A DNA stretch of 64,000 nt from Azoarcus sp. Aa7 (GTDB lineage Bacteria; Pseudomonadota; Gammaproteobacteria; Burkholderiales; Rhodocyclaceae). The notes beneath the pieces are model-generated. The model saw nothing but the letters and a program-made list of their open reading frames with translations, was not told the DNA's origin and ran no database searches. The stretch's first letter is position 1. Each line of letters begins with the position of its first letter. The stretch lies in NCBI RefSeq assembly GCF_014822185.1, contig NZ_QVLR01000079.1:1-64000 (forward strand), read 5' to 3'. The translations under genes and the position numbers were made by a program. Positions 1 to 8,685 of the stretch are shown here, piece after piece.

Positions 1-119
1 TCGCTCCACGCTTCCTCCCCACGCTCAGTCGCCCTCACGCAGTTGCGCTTCGCTTCGTTCGCTGTGATCAACTTACGGCGGGACTTTCACCCGCAAGAGT
101 GCGCCCATGCTGGGCGCAC
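1..119 (-). mobile_element. Group II intron, 5' end (partial, runs off left edge)
   Basis: Read on the minus strand from 119 downwards, the sequence starts with GTGCG, the usual 5' boundary of bacterial group II introns. It forms a 9 bp hairpin (GTGCGCCCA, loop GCA, TGGGCGCAC; 119-99). A second short stem follows, GCGGG-TGAAAG-TCCCGC, with the GUGAAAGUCC-like segment typical of domain I. No protein gene explains the stretch. The putative splice point lies one base after the T-tract of a Rho-independent terminator (121-149), the kind of site preferred by group IIC introns. The reverse transcriptase and domains V/VI would lie beyond the left edge, so completeness cannot be judged. Confidence 0.7.
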
Positions 120-120
120 C

Positions 121-149
121 AAAAAAAGCGGGGCGCCAAGCGCCCCGCT
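121..149 (-). terminator. Rho-independent terminator of the host-attachment gene
   Basis: On the minus strand, AGCGGGGCG and CGCCCCGCT pair as a perfect 9 bp stem with a 5-base loop (127-149), followed by seven T residues (127-121). It lies about 70 bases after the stop codon of the gene at 218-658. A second GC-rich hairpin (157-177, GGGACCG/CGGTCCC) lies between them. The intron-like element begins right after the T-tract. Confidence 0.85.
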
Positions 150-217
150 GCTCTTCGGGACCGCTCTTCACGGTCCCATCGTCTCCGGAAGAGAGACGCT
201 CGAAAAATCGGTCGGAA

Positions 218-658
218 TCAGACGAACAGGCAGGACGCGAGGCGTTCGCGCAGCACCGGTTCAGGTTCCTTGGTGTAGTCCTTTTCGAAGCGGTCCGTGA
301 TCAGCTGTGCGGTCGGGCTGTCGAGCACCGAATTGAGCATTCCCATGAATGCCGGTGGCGCGAAGACGATGGCCCGGCCGAATGCGTTCGTGGCTCGTCC
401 TTTGTATAGCTCCTGTGCAATCTCCTGCGCAAATACTTTGGCCTCGTGAGTTTTGGGCGGGGTCTGTGCCTGCTTCGAACCCGATGCGTTGCCTGCCGAG
501 GGCGACGCGCCCGCGCGGTCGGTAACGAGTTCGGAATTTTTCTGTCGACTTTCGGGGTGGATCAGCTCCTTAACCAGCGTCAGGCCCTTGTTGGGACCAA
601 GGTTCGCATACAGTTTGGCCAGGCTGGCATTGGCAACCAGAATCCAGGTAATCGCCAT
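218..658 (-). CDS. Host attachment family protein
   Basis: The 146-residue product begins with ITWILVANASLAKLYA and ends with an LRERLASCL motif. This matches the small 'host attachment protein' family (Pfam Host_attach), first named from plant-associated Rhizobiales and common in proteobacteria. The biochemical role is unknown. There is no signal peptide or membrane segment, so it is probably cytoplasmic. The middle (about residues 45-70) is Ser/Pro/Lys-rich and looks like a disordered linker between two conserved halves. It is monocistronic, with a candidate promoter upstream and a strong terminator downstream. Confidence 0.75.
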   Translation of the reverse strand: MAITWILVANASLAKLYANLGPNKGLTLVKELIHPESRQKNSELVTDRAGASPSAGNASGSKQAQTPPKTHEAKVFAQEIAQELYKGRATNAFGRAIVFAPPAFMGMLNSVLDSPTAQLITDRFEKDYTKEPEPVLRERLASCLFV

Positions 659-721
659 GAATCGTCCTCCGGGATTTGAGTCGAACGAACAGCACGCTGC
701 GCCTGCGAAAGCAGCGATTCC

Positions 722-750
722 AGCTTAGACCGGCTGTCACAGGATCGCAA
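722..750 (-). promoter_or_regulatory. Candidate sigma70 promoter for the host-attachment gene
   Basis: On the minus strand TTGCGA (750-745) and TAAGCT (727-722) are separated by 17 bases. This would start transcription near 715 and give a leader of about 57 bases before the ATG at 658. It is a match by eye only. Confidence 0.35.
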
Positions 751-901
751 TCGAATTTCGTCTGCAGAGTTTGCCGAAATTTGTAAATAGCCCGCGGGGC
801 AAGAATTCAAAGGATTTTTCGGGCGTTGTGCATACGTCTCAAAACCTGTATGGAATATCGGCAAAGAGCATTCATCGCGCCCTGCGGGCCGCCGGGGTCG
901 T

Positions 902-1366
902 TCAGAAGATCCCGAGCGCCAGCCCACTCGCGATCGCCTCGCCGAGCTCCTCGCATTGCACCAGCGCGTCGTCGGTGACGAGCTTGCGCACGATCACCGC
1001 GTCCGCCACCGCCTTCCATCCGTATCCGTGGGCAATGCGCTCGATCTCGCGCACCGCGCCCGTCCCGTCATTCCCGGCACTGACGAACACCGCATAGGGC
1101 AGGGCCGTGAGCTTGCCTTCGCAGGGGTAATAGGTGCGGTCGAAGAAGTCCTTGAGCGCGCCGGACATGTAGCCGAAATTCTCGGGCGTGCCGAGCAGCA
1201 GGGCGTCGCACCCGAGCAGGTCGTCGACGCCCGCATCGAAGGCCCGCTTCACGACGGTGTCCGTCTCGGCCACGCGCCGCGCGCCGCGCACGACCGCCTC
1301 CGCCAGACGGCCGGTATTGCCGGACTGGGTGTGATACACGACGAGCAGCCGCTTGCGTTCGCTCAT
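902..1366 (-). CDS. Flavodoxin-like / NAD(P)H-dependent FMN oxidoreductase
   Basis: The 154-residue protein opens with LLVVYHTQSGNTGRLAEAV, the FMN phosphate-binding loop of flavodoxin-fold proteins. It continues with GTPENFGYMSGALKDFFDRT, the flavin-side loop of WrbA/flavodoxin-like reductases. It is a soluble flavoprotein whose partner is not evident. The ATG at 1366 is chosen because it overlaps the stop of mtfA (1363) as ATGA, showing translational coupling. A longer reading frame continues upstream, but that part only shadows mtfA. Confidence 0.8.
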   Translation of the reverse strand: MSERKRLLVVYHTQSGNTGRLAEAVVRGARRVAETDTVVKRAFDAGVDDLLGCDALLLGTPENFGYMSGALKDFFDRTYYPCEGKLTALPYAVFVSAGNDGTGAVREIERIAHGYGWKAVADAVIVRKLVTDDALVQCEELGEAIASGLALGIF

Positions 1367-2178
1367 CGCGATTCGACGCCGGCGTCCGGCGGCGGTTCGC
1401 CATACACGCGCCGTTCGCCGGCTGCGGGATCGGCGCCGTAGAACTGCCGGAGCTGTTCGTAGATCGCCGGGAAGTCCTCCTGCAGCAGGCAAGGGGCTTC
1501 GAAGAAGGTTTCGGACGCGACGGCGAAGAACTCGCCCGGACTTTCGGCGCCGTAGGGGTCCAGCGCCGTCTCCTGGTGCGAGTCGACCTGCCGGCAGAAG
1601 CGCTCGTAGCCCGCCGAGAAAGCCTCCGCCCAGGCTTTGCGCGACATCCCGGCGGGCAGCAGGGGCAGGCCGTCGACCTCGCCGTTCTCCATGTCCAGCT
1701 TGTGGGCGAACTCGTGGACTACGACGTTCACGCCTTCCGGCGCAGCCTCTTCGTCGTGCCACGACACCAGCACCGGGCCGCCTTCCCACGCTTCACCGAG
1801 CACCTCGTCGTCGTATTCATGCACGATGCCGGTCTCGTCCATGACCTTGCGCGGAATGACGAAATCCCCCGGGTAGACGATGACGCCGACCCAGCCGCGG
1901 TAGGCGTGCAGCCCGATGCGCAGCACCGGCAGGCAGGCCTGCAGGGCGATCGTGACGATGACCTCGTCGGTGAGCGCGAAGCCGTGGGCGCCGTAGAACT
2001 GCTTCTCGGCGATGAAGGCGCGCGCCAGTTCGCGCAGCCGCCGGCGGTGCTCCGGCTCGAGGTAGTCGAGGAAGGGCAGCCGCGCTTCCGCGCGCGCCCA
2101 TATTTCGTCGGAAACCGACACCGCATCGACGCGGCGCGCCCTGCGCCAGCGGCGGAAGCGTTCCAGGATGCCGATCAT
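1363..2178 (-). CDS. mtfA: MtfA-type zinc metallopeptidase
   Basis: The 271-residue protein carries VVHEFAHKLDMENG near residue 150, the HEXXH-like zinc site of the M90 peptidase family (MtfA/YeeI). It also has the family's VIVYPGDFVIPR and GPVLVSWHD segments. In E. coli MtfA binds the Mlc repressor and so affects glucose PTS genes; whether that applies here is unknown. It sits in the middle of a three-gene minus operon, 4 bases after the EamA transporter and overlapping the flavodoxin-like gene. Confidence 0.88.
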   Translation of the reverse strand: MIGILERFRRWRRARRVDAVSVSDEIWARAEARLPFLDYLEPEHRRRLRELARAFIAEKQFYGAHGFALTDEVIVTIALQACLPVLRIGLHAYRGWVGVIVYPGDFVIPRKVMDETGIVHEYDDEVLGEAWEGGPVLVSWHDEEAAPEGVNVVVHEFAHKLDMENGEVDGLPLLPAGMSRKAWAEAFSAGYERFCRQVDSHQETALDPYGAESPGEFFAVASETFFEAPCLLQEDFPAIYEQLRQFYGADPAAGERRVYGEPPPDAGVESR

Positions 2179-2182
2179 CGCG

Positions 2183-3076
2183 TCAGCGCCCCGGGCCGCG
2201 GGTGGCCAGCACGATGCCCGAAAACACCAGTGCGATCCCCGCGAAGTGGTACCACAGCGGCCGCTCGCCGAGGAAGATCGCCGCCAGCAGGGTCGTGAAC
2301 ACGGGCATCAGATGGATGAACTGCGCGCCGCGGTTCGGGCCGACGGCTGCCACGGCGGCGTTGTAGAACACATAGCCGAGAAAGCCGGGGAAGATCCCCG
2401 TGTAGAGAATGCCGGCGACCGACACGGCGCTGACGGCAATCGTCCGTCCTTGGTCGATTTCCCAGAGATAGGCGGGGATCAGCGGCAGCAGGCCGACCAG
2501 CGTGAACGCGGCGAGCAGCAGCATCGGATCCACCCCGGCAGGGCGTCGCTGCAGCCCGACGGTGTAGATGCCCCAGGTCAGCACCGCGAGCAGCATCCAC
2601 AGGTCGCCGCGGTTCAGGCTCAGCCCGAGCAGGGTCGCGATGCTGCCGTGGCTCACGATCGTCATGACGCCGGCGAAGGACAGCGCGATCGCCAGCATCT
2701 CCAGCCGCCCGAGGCGCTTGCCGAGGAACAGGAAGGCCAGCACGATCGTCGCGATGGGTGTGAACGAATTGAGCAGTGTCGCATTCGTCGCGGTGGTGTA
2801 CTGGAGCGCGATGTAGGCGAAGGTGTTGTAGCCCCCGACGCCGACGAGGCCGAGGAACACCACCGTCGGCCAGCGCGCCCGGAGTTGCGGCCACTGGCTG
2901 CGCAGGTGCGGCAACGCGAACGGGAGCATCAGCATGAGTGCGATCGTCCAGCGCCAGAAGGCCAGCGCCAGCGGCGGGACCGCGCCATGCAGGCCGCGGC
3001 CGACGATCATGTTGCCGGACCAGAACAGCACGGTGAGGGTGAGCAGGAGGTAGGGGTTGGCGAAGGTTTTTTTCAT
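2183..3076 (-). CDS. EamA/DMT-family inner-membrane transporter
   Basis: The 297-residue product has ten hydrophobic segments arranged as two EamA repeats, the first opening with LLLTLTVLFWSGNMIVGRGL. This is the drug/metabolite transporter superfamily, usually exporters of amino acids or other metabolites; the substrate cannot be told. The start at 3076 (MKKTFANPY) is preferred over an upstream in-frame codon that would add 13 Arg-rich residues. It is the first gene of the operon with mtfA and the flavodoxin-like gene, divergent from relA. Confidence 0.85.
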   Translation of the reverse strand: MKKTFANPYLLLTLTVLFWSGNMIVGRGLHGAVPPLALAFWRWTIALMLMLPFALPHLRSQWPQLRARWPTVVFLGLVGVGGYNTFAYIALQYTTATNATLLNSFTPIATIVLAFLFLGKRLGRLEMLAIALSFAGVMTIVSHGSIATLLGLSLNRGDLWMLLAVLTWGIYTVGLQRRPAGVDPMLLLAAFTLVGLLPLIPAYLWEIDQGRTIAVSAVSVAGILYTGIFPGFLGYVFYNAAVAAVGPNRGAQFIHLMPVFTTLLAAIFLGERPLWYHFAGIALVFSGIVLATRGPGR

Positions 3077-3194
3077 TATGCGTGTGCGCCCGGGCGCGTG
3101 TCGGCGCAGCCGCATGGCGCATCGGTCGGGCCGAAGATGATCTCACAATGCGCGTGTGTGGCGTGCTGCGCGGCGTGTTCGACGCACCATATGG

Positions 3195-3200
3195 GATAAT
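3195..3200 (+). promoter_or_regulatory. Candidate -10 box very close to the relA start
   Basis: GATAAT lies six bases before the relA ATG at 3207. A start site at the usual distance would fall on or next to the A of the ATG, implying a leaderless or near-leaderless transcript. No good -35 is visible 16-18 bases upstream. Confidence 0.35.
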
Positions 3201-3206
3201 CCGCAC

Positions 3207-5411
3207 ATGGTTTCCGTCACGCATGCAATTTCCCAGTCCGAGTCCGCGGCCCCCATCGACCTGCTCGCCGAAGGGCTGAGCACGGAGGAGCGCGCGGCCA
3301 TCGTCGATGCCGTTGCCCTTGCCGAGGGTGTCTATGAAGGACATTTCCTCGGCACCGGCGAATCCGTCTGGACCCACGCGATCGGCATGGCGCTGATCGT
3401 GGCTTCGCTACGCCTCGACGTAGAGACGCGGATCGCGGCGATCCTGTTCGCGGTCGGGGACTACATCGACGGTGCCACCGACAAGATCGCCGAAAAGTTC
3501 GGCCAGCCCGCCGCCCGGCTTGTCGATGGGCTGTGCCGCCTCAACGGCCTGCGTCTGCTCACGCGCATGACCGCCACGGCGACCGCGCCCGAGATCCGCG
3601 CCCAGACGGAAGTCCTGCGCAAAATGCTGCTCGCGATGGTCGAGGACATCCGCGTCGTGCTGCTGCGGCTCGCGTCGCGCACGCAGACGCTGCGCTACTT
3701 CACGGAACACAAGGTCGATGTTCGGGCGGACGTCGCGCGCGAAAGCCTCGACATCTACGCACCGCTCGCGAACCGTCTCGGCGTGTGGCAGCTCAAGTGG
3801 GAGCTGGAAGACCTGTCCTTCCGCTTCCTCGAACCGGAGACCTACAAGCGCATCGCCAAGATGCTCGACGAGCGCCGGGTCGAGCGCGAGGAATTCATCC
3901 AGTCCTCGATCGAGCGGCTGCAGAAGGAAATCGCCGCAGTCGGCATCAAGGCCGAGGTCTACGGGCGGCCGAAGCACATCTACAGCATCTACAACAAGAT
4001 GCGCGCCAAGCGGCTCGATTTCTCGCAGGTCTACGACATCCGCGCGCTGCGCGTGCTGGTCGACAACGTGCGCGATTGCTACACCGTGCTCGGCATCGTG
4101 AATCAGCTGTGGCAGCCGATCGGCCAGGAGTTCGACGACTACATCACGAACCCCAAGGGCAACAACTACCAGTCATTGCACACCGCCGTGCTGGCCGGGG
4201 ACGGCCGCGCGCTGGAAGTCCAGATCCGCACGCACGACATGCACCGTCACGCCGAACTCGGCGTTGCCGCGCACTGGCGCTACAAGGAAGGCAGCAAGAG
4301 CCACGGCAGCGATTACGACGAAAAGATCGCGCTGCTGCGCAGCCTGCTGTCGTGGCGCGACGAAGTGACCGACTCGGCCGACTGGGTCGAGAAGTTCAAG
4401 CGTGCCTCGCTCGACGATGCAATCTACGTGCTCACGCCCCAGGGTAAGGTCGTTGACTTGCCGCGCGGCGCCACGCCGATCGACTTCGCCTACCGCCTGC
4501 ACACCGACCTCGGCCACCGCTGCCGCGGCGCCAAGGTGGACGGCCACCTGGTGACGCTCAACACTCGGCTCGAGAACGGGCAGACCGTCGAGATCAACGT
4601 CGCCAAGGAGGGCGGTCCCTCCCGCGACTGGCTTAACCCGACGCAGCACTACGTCGCAACCAGCCGCGCGCGCAACAAGATCCGCCAGTTCTTCAGCCAG
4701 CAGGAAGAGGAAGAGCTGCTGGCGCGCGGGCGCAGCTTCGTCGCGCGCGAACTGCAGCGCGAGCGCCAGTCGCGTGCGAACATCGACGAGCTTGCCGGCA
4801 GGCTGGGTTTCAAGAATGCGGAATCGATGTACCTCGCCGCCGGGCGCGGCGAGGTCGGGCCCCGCTCGGTGCAGATGGCGCTGCGCGAGGGTGAGGCGCC
4901 CGAAGCGGCCGTTCCGGAACCCGAGATCGTCATCGGCCGGAGCCACAAGAACGACTCCAACGACAAGGTACTGGTCGTCGGCGTCGGCAAGCTGATGACC
5001 TCGCTCGGCCGCTGCTGCAAGCCGGCCCCTCCGGATGCCATTGAAGGCTTCGTCACCCGTGGCCGCGGGGTGTCGATCCACCGCATCGATTGTCCCGACT
5101 TCCAGCGCCTGGTGCGCGATCATCCGGAGCGGGTCATCAAGGCGGATTGGGGTGAGCAGGCCTTCAACAGTCGCGATTCGGTCTTTCCGGTGGATGTCGC
5201 CGTTCAGGCAGCCGACCGGCAGGGGCTGCTGCGCGACATTTCCGAGGTGCTGTCGCGCGAGAAACTCAACGTCATCGCCGTGAATACGATCACGAAGAAG
5301 GGTACGGCGTTCATGCGCTTCACGATGGAGGTCAACAGCGTCGCGCAGGTGCAGCGTGCGATCGCGCTCATCCGCGAAGTGCGCGACGTGATCGACGTGC
5401 AACGCAAGTAA
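3207..5411 (+). CDS. relA: RelA, (p)ppGpp synthetase I
   Basis: The 734-residue protein has the full long-RSH layout: degenerate HD region (about residues 45-190), synthetase (about 240-360), TGS (about 404-465), a Cys-containing region with GRCCKPAPPD, and a C-terminal ACT domain (about 659-733). The hydrolase HDxxED motif is replaced by GDYIDGA, so hydrolysis should be lost. The synthetase carries EFDDYI near residue 308, the EXDD signature of monofunctional RelA rather than the RXKD of SpoT. It should make (p)ppGpp on ribosomes stalled with uncharged tRNA. A separate SpoT is expected elsewhere. The ATG at 3207 gives the usual N-terminus; upstream in-frame codons encode an unrelated Arg-rich extension. 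Confidence 0.95.
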   Translation: MVSVTHAISQSESAAPIDLLAEGLSTEERAAIVDAVALAEGVYEGHFLGTGESVWTHAIGMALIVASLRLDVETRIAAILFAVGDYIDGATDKIAEKFGQPAARLVDGLCRLNGLRLLTRMTATATAPEIRAQTEVLRKMLLAMVEDIRVVLLRLASRTQTLRYFTEHKVDVRADVARESLDIYAPLANRLGVWQLKWELEDLSFRFLEPETYKRIAKMLDERRVEREEFIQSSIERLQKEIAAVGIKAEVYGRPKHIYSIYNKMRAKRLDFSQVYDIRALRVLVDNVRDCYTVLGIVNQLWQPIGQEFDDYITNPKGNNYQSLHTAVLAGDGRALEVQIRTHDMHRHAELGVAAHWRYKEGSKSHGSDYDEKIALLRSLLSWRDEVTDSADWVEKFKRASLDDAIYVLTPQGKVVDLPRGATPIDFAYRLHTDLGHRCRGAKVDGHLVTLNTRLENGQTVEINVAKEGGPSRDWLNPTQHYVATSRARNKIRQFFSQQEEEELLARGRSFVARELQRERQSRANIDELAGRLGFKNAESMYLAAGRGEVGPRSVQMALREGEAPEAAVPEPEIVIGRSHKNDSNDKVLVVGVGKLMTSLGRCCKPAPPDAIEGFVTRGRGVSIHRIDCPDFQRLVRDHPERVIKADWGEQAFNSRDSVFPVDVAVQAADRQGLLRDISEVLSREKLNVIAVNTITKKGTAFMRFTMEVNSVAQVQRAIALIREVRDVIDVQRK

Positions 5412-5468
5412 TGTGCGGTTCCGGAGGAGCAGGAAGCGTAACGAAGTCCTGAAGCCGAGCGCCCGATC

Positions 5469-8400
5469 ATGAATTCACTGGACTGGTGTCGCCCCGACAG
5501 GTTGCGTGCAAGCGTGGCGAAGTTGTGCGCCGGGCTCGGGGTCGTCCTGACGGCTGGCCTCGTATCGCTCCAGCCGGGCGCTCTCCACGCGGAGGAGGTT
5601 CCTGCCGGGGGAGTCGCACACGATCCGGTCGAGTTCGCCGTCCTGTCCTTCAGTCCGCTGGAGGAAACCCGCGCGCGCTGGCAGCCGCTCGTCGAATACC
5701 TGAATGGCGCGGTCGAGGGCGGGCGCTTCGTGCTGCGCGTGCATCATCTCGACGATCTCGTCGCGGCACTGGCGGACGGGCATATCGATTTCGTGCTTGT
5801 GAACCCCGCGCTGTACGTGCAACTGACCTACGAGCACCATCTGTCGTCCCCGCTCGTCACGCTGGTGAACAAGGAAGGCGGCGTGCCGGTAAGCGCGTTC
5901 GGCGGCGTCATCTTCACCCGCGCCGACCGCTCCGACATCGATTCCTTTGCCGATATCGGTCGCGTCCGTGTCGCCACCGCGGGGCGTGCCGCATTCGGTG
6001 CTTACCAGATGCAGGTGGCCGAGCTGCTGCGCGCCGGCGCCCGTCCGCCGCGTGAGCATCTCCTCATCGAAACCGGGCAGCCGCAGAACAAGGCCATCGA
6101 TGCTGTGCTGGAAGGCAGCGCCGACGTCGGTTTCGTCCGCTCCGGCCTGATCGAATCGCTCGTGCGCCAGGGGCGGCTCGACCCTGCAAGCCTCAAACTC
6201 ATCAGCGTGCGGCGCTACCCCGGTTTCCCCTTTCCGGTCAGCACGCGTCTGTATCCGGAATGGCCAGTGGTCGCGATGCCGCAGGTGCCCCACGATCTCG
6301 CCCGGCGCGTGACTGCGGCGCTGCTCGCCTTGCCCCATGACGGCGCAATTGCCGACGCTCTACGGATCTCCGGCTTCACGATTCCGGGCGATTACCGGCC
6401 GGTCGATGACCTGCTGCGCGAACTGCGGCTGCCGCCTTTCGACCGGGCGCCGGAATTCACGCTCTTCGACGTCTGGCGGCGCTGGAAACCCTATGCCGTC
6501 GCGCTGCTGCTGGCAGGCTTCGCGCTCGCTGCGTTCGCGACCTTCCGCCTCGGCTGGATCAACCGCCGCCTTGCCCGCGCGCAACAGGAAAGCCAACGCC
6601 TCGCGGCGAACCTTTCGCAGGCGCAGTCGGTGGCGCGGATAGGCAGCTGGAACCTCGACGCGGGAAGCAACACGCTCGTGTGGTCGGACGAGACTTACCG
6701 GCTGTTCGGCGTGCCGGCCGGGACGCCCGTCACATACGAGGACTTCCTGCAGTTCATCCATCCCGACGACCGGGCCGCGGTGGATCGGGCCTGGCAGGTC
6801 GCCCTGCAAGGTGCGCCTTACGACGTCGAGCACCGCATCCTGCGCAATGGCGGAATCGCATGGATGCAGGAGCGTGCGGACCTGCGCTTCGACGCGAACG
6901 GCAAGCTTCTCGGGGCCATCGGCACGGTCCAGGACGTCACCGCGCGCAAGCTCGCCGACGAGGAATTGCGCAAGCTCTCGCTCGCCGTCGAGCAGAGTCC
7001 GGAGTGCATCTTCATCACCGACCCGGACGGAAACATCGAATACGTGAACGACGCGCTGGTGCGCATCACGGGTTTTTCCCGCGACGAGGTGCTCGGGTGC
7101 AATCCGCGCATCTTCAAATCGGGCAAGACTTCGTCCGAAACTTTCGGCGAGATGTGGCAGATGTTGCAGCGTGGCGAGATCTGGCAGGGCGAGATCGTGA
7201 ACCGGCGGCGCGACGGCAGCGAAATCATCGAATATTCGATCATCGCGCCCGTGCGGGAGTCCGACGGCACCGTCAGCCATTACCTCGCGATCCAGCAGGA
7301 CATCACCGAACGCAAGGTGGCCGCCGAGCGCATCCATCATCTCGCCTTCTACGACGAGCTGACCGGGCTGCCGAATCGCAGCCTGCTGATCGACCGTCTC
7401 ACGCTGGTGCTGGCCTCGCGCCAGCACCAGGGCTACAGGGAGGCGCTGCTGCTGTTCAACATCGACCGCTTCAAGGTCGTCAACGACGCGCGCGGTAGTG
7501 TGCTCGGCGACGCGCTCCTGAAGGCCGTGGCCGTGAGACTGCGCGATGTCGTGCGCGAAGGCGACACCGTGGCGCGCCTGGCCGGCGACGAGTTCGCCCT
7601 GATGCTGCCCGTGGTCGACCGCACGGCCGAGGCCGCCAGCCGGCATGCGCTACAGGTCGCCCGCAAGATCCGGTCGGTTCTGGAAACCCCGTTCGAGCTG
7701 GGCGGGGAGACGGTACGCATCACGGGCAGCATCGGCATCACGCTGTTCCCCGAAGAAGACAGCGACACGCCGAGCGAAATCCTGCGCCGCGCCACGACGG
7801 CGCTGCATCGAGCCAAACAGGGCGGTGGAAGCCACCCCGCATTCTTCGAAGCCAGCATGGGCGAGACGGCCGCCGAGAGCTTCCGCATCGAGCGGGAATT
7901 GCGTGCCGGCATTCCGTGCGGCGAACTGCGCCTGTTCCTCCAGCCGCAATTCAGCGCCGCCGGCACCATGGTCGGCGCGGAAGCGCTGGTGCGCTGGCAG
8001 CACCCGCAGCGCGGACTGGTGCCTCCGGGCGACTTCGTGCCCATCGCGGAAGAATCGGATCTCATCGTCGAGTTGGGCATCTGGGTCATGAACGAGGCCT
8101 GCCGACTGATCGCGGCTGCGGCGAGGGACGGCTTTCCGCTCGCGCTGTCGGTGAATATCAGTCCGAGGCATTTTCGCAAGCCCGAATTCAGTTCCTGGGT
8201 GCGGGAGGTGCTCGACAGGACCGGTGCCCAGCCTGCACGGCTCACGCTCGAGATCACGGAGGGGCTGATCATCGACAACATGAGCGACGTCGTCGCGAAG
8301 ATGAACGAACTGTCGGCCCTCGGCGTCCGTTTTTCGATCGACGACTTCGGTACGGGCTACTCCTCGCTCGCCTACCTCAAGCGCCTGCCCATCGATGAAC

Positions 8401-8651
8401 TCAAGATCGACAAGACCTTCGTGCAGGATGCGCCCCATGACCCCAGCGATGCCGCCCTCGTCGAGACCATTCTGGCGGTTGCGCGCCACTTGCAGCTGAA
8501 GGTGGTCGCCGAAGGGGTGGAAACGACCGAGCAGGCCGAGTTCCTCAACAGCCGTGGCCAGGTGGTGCATCAGGGCTACCTCTTCGGTCGCCCGGCGCCT
8601 GCCGACGAATGTGTGGCGCGCTGGACCGCCAAGGCCTCGGCCGACGCCTGA
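5469..8651 (+). CDS. PhnD-like sensor with PAS-PAS-GGDEF-EAL
   Basis: The 1060-residue membrane receptor begins with a signal-like hydrophobic stretch (about 10-42) and a periplasmic domain (about 45-320) resembling phosphate/phosphonate-binding PhnD proteins. A transmembrane helix follows (about 341-362), then two PAS domains (about 390-495 and 500-625), GGDEF and EAL. The cyclase motif reads AGDEF (near 705) with an RxxD inhibitory site (REGD) five residues before it. The EAL domain keeps EALVRW (838), NISPRHF, LEITEG, DDFGTGYSS and AEGVET, so c-di-GMP hydrolysis looks intact. It probably couples a periplasmic ligand to c-di-GMP level. It follows relA by 57 bases on the same strand. Confidence 0.9.
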   Translation: MNSLDWCRPDRLRASVAKLCAGLGVVLTAGLVSLQPGALHAEEVPAGGVAHDPVEFAVLSFSPLEETRARWQPLVEYLNGAVEGGRFVLRVHHLDDLVAALADGHIDFVLVNPALYVQLTYEHHLSSPLVTLVNKEGGVPVSAFGGVIFTRADRSDIDSFADIGRVRVATAGRAAFGAYQMQVAELLRAGARPPREHLLIETGQPQNKAIDAVLEGSADVGFVRSGLIESLVRQGRLDPASLKLISVRRYPGFPFPVSTRLYPEWPVVAMPQVPHDLARRVTAALLALPHDGAIADALRISGFTIPGDYRPVDDLLRELRLPPFDRAPEFTLFDVWRRWKPYAVALLLAGFALAAFATFRLGWINRRLARAQQESQRLAANLSQAQSVARIGSWNLDAGSNTLVWSDETYRLFGVPAGTPVTYEDFLQFIHPDDRAAVDRAWQVALQGAPYDVEHRILRNGGIAWMQERADLRFDANGKLLGAIGTVQDVTARKLADEELRKLSLAVEQSPECIFITDPDGNIEYVNDALVRITGFSRDEVLGCNPRIFKSGKTSSETFGEMWQMLQRGEIWQGEIVNRRRDGSEIIEYSIIAPVRESDGTVSHYLAIQQDITERKVAAERIHHLAFYDELTGLPNRSLLIDRLTLVLASRQHQGYREALLLFNIDRFKVVNDARGSVLGDALLKAVAVRLRDVVREGDTVARLAGDEFALMLPVVDRTAEAASRHALQVARKIRSVLETPFELGGETVRITGSIGITLFPEEDSDTPSEILRRATTALHRAKQGGGSHPAFFEASMGETAAESFRIERELRAGIPCGELRLFLQPQFSAAGTMVGAEALVRWQHPQRGLVPPGDFVPIAEESDLIVELGIWVMNEACRLIAAAARDGFPLALSVNISPRHFRKPEFSSWVREVLDRTGAQPARLTLEITEGLIIDNMSDVVAKMNELSALGVRFSIDDFGTGYSSLAYLKRLPIDELKIDKTFVQDAPHDPSDAALVETILAVARHLQLKVVAEGVETTEQAEFLNSRGQVVHQGYLFGRPAPADECVARWTAKASADA

Positions 8652-8685
8652 CGCAGGCGCCGGAGCGGGGTCCCCGCGCTCGCGC

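Noticed and set aside
2168-3199. 343-codon plus-strand frame opposite the EamA gene
   Set aside because: Gln/His/Arg/Glu-rich composition with no hydrophobic or catalytic pattern, while the minus strand encodes a well-formed ten-helix transporter.
3156-3206. Upstream extension of RelA
   Set aside because: It adds an Arg-rich, non-conserved segment and spans the likely -10 box; the ATG at 3207 gives the family N-terminus.
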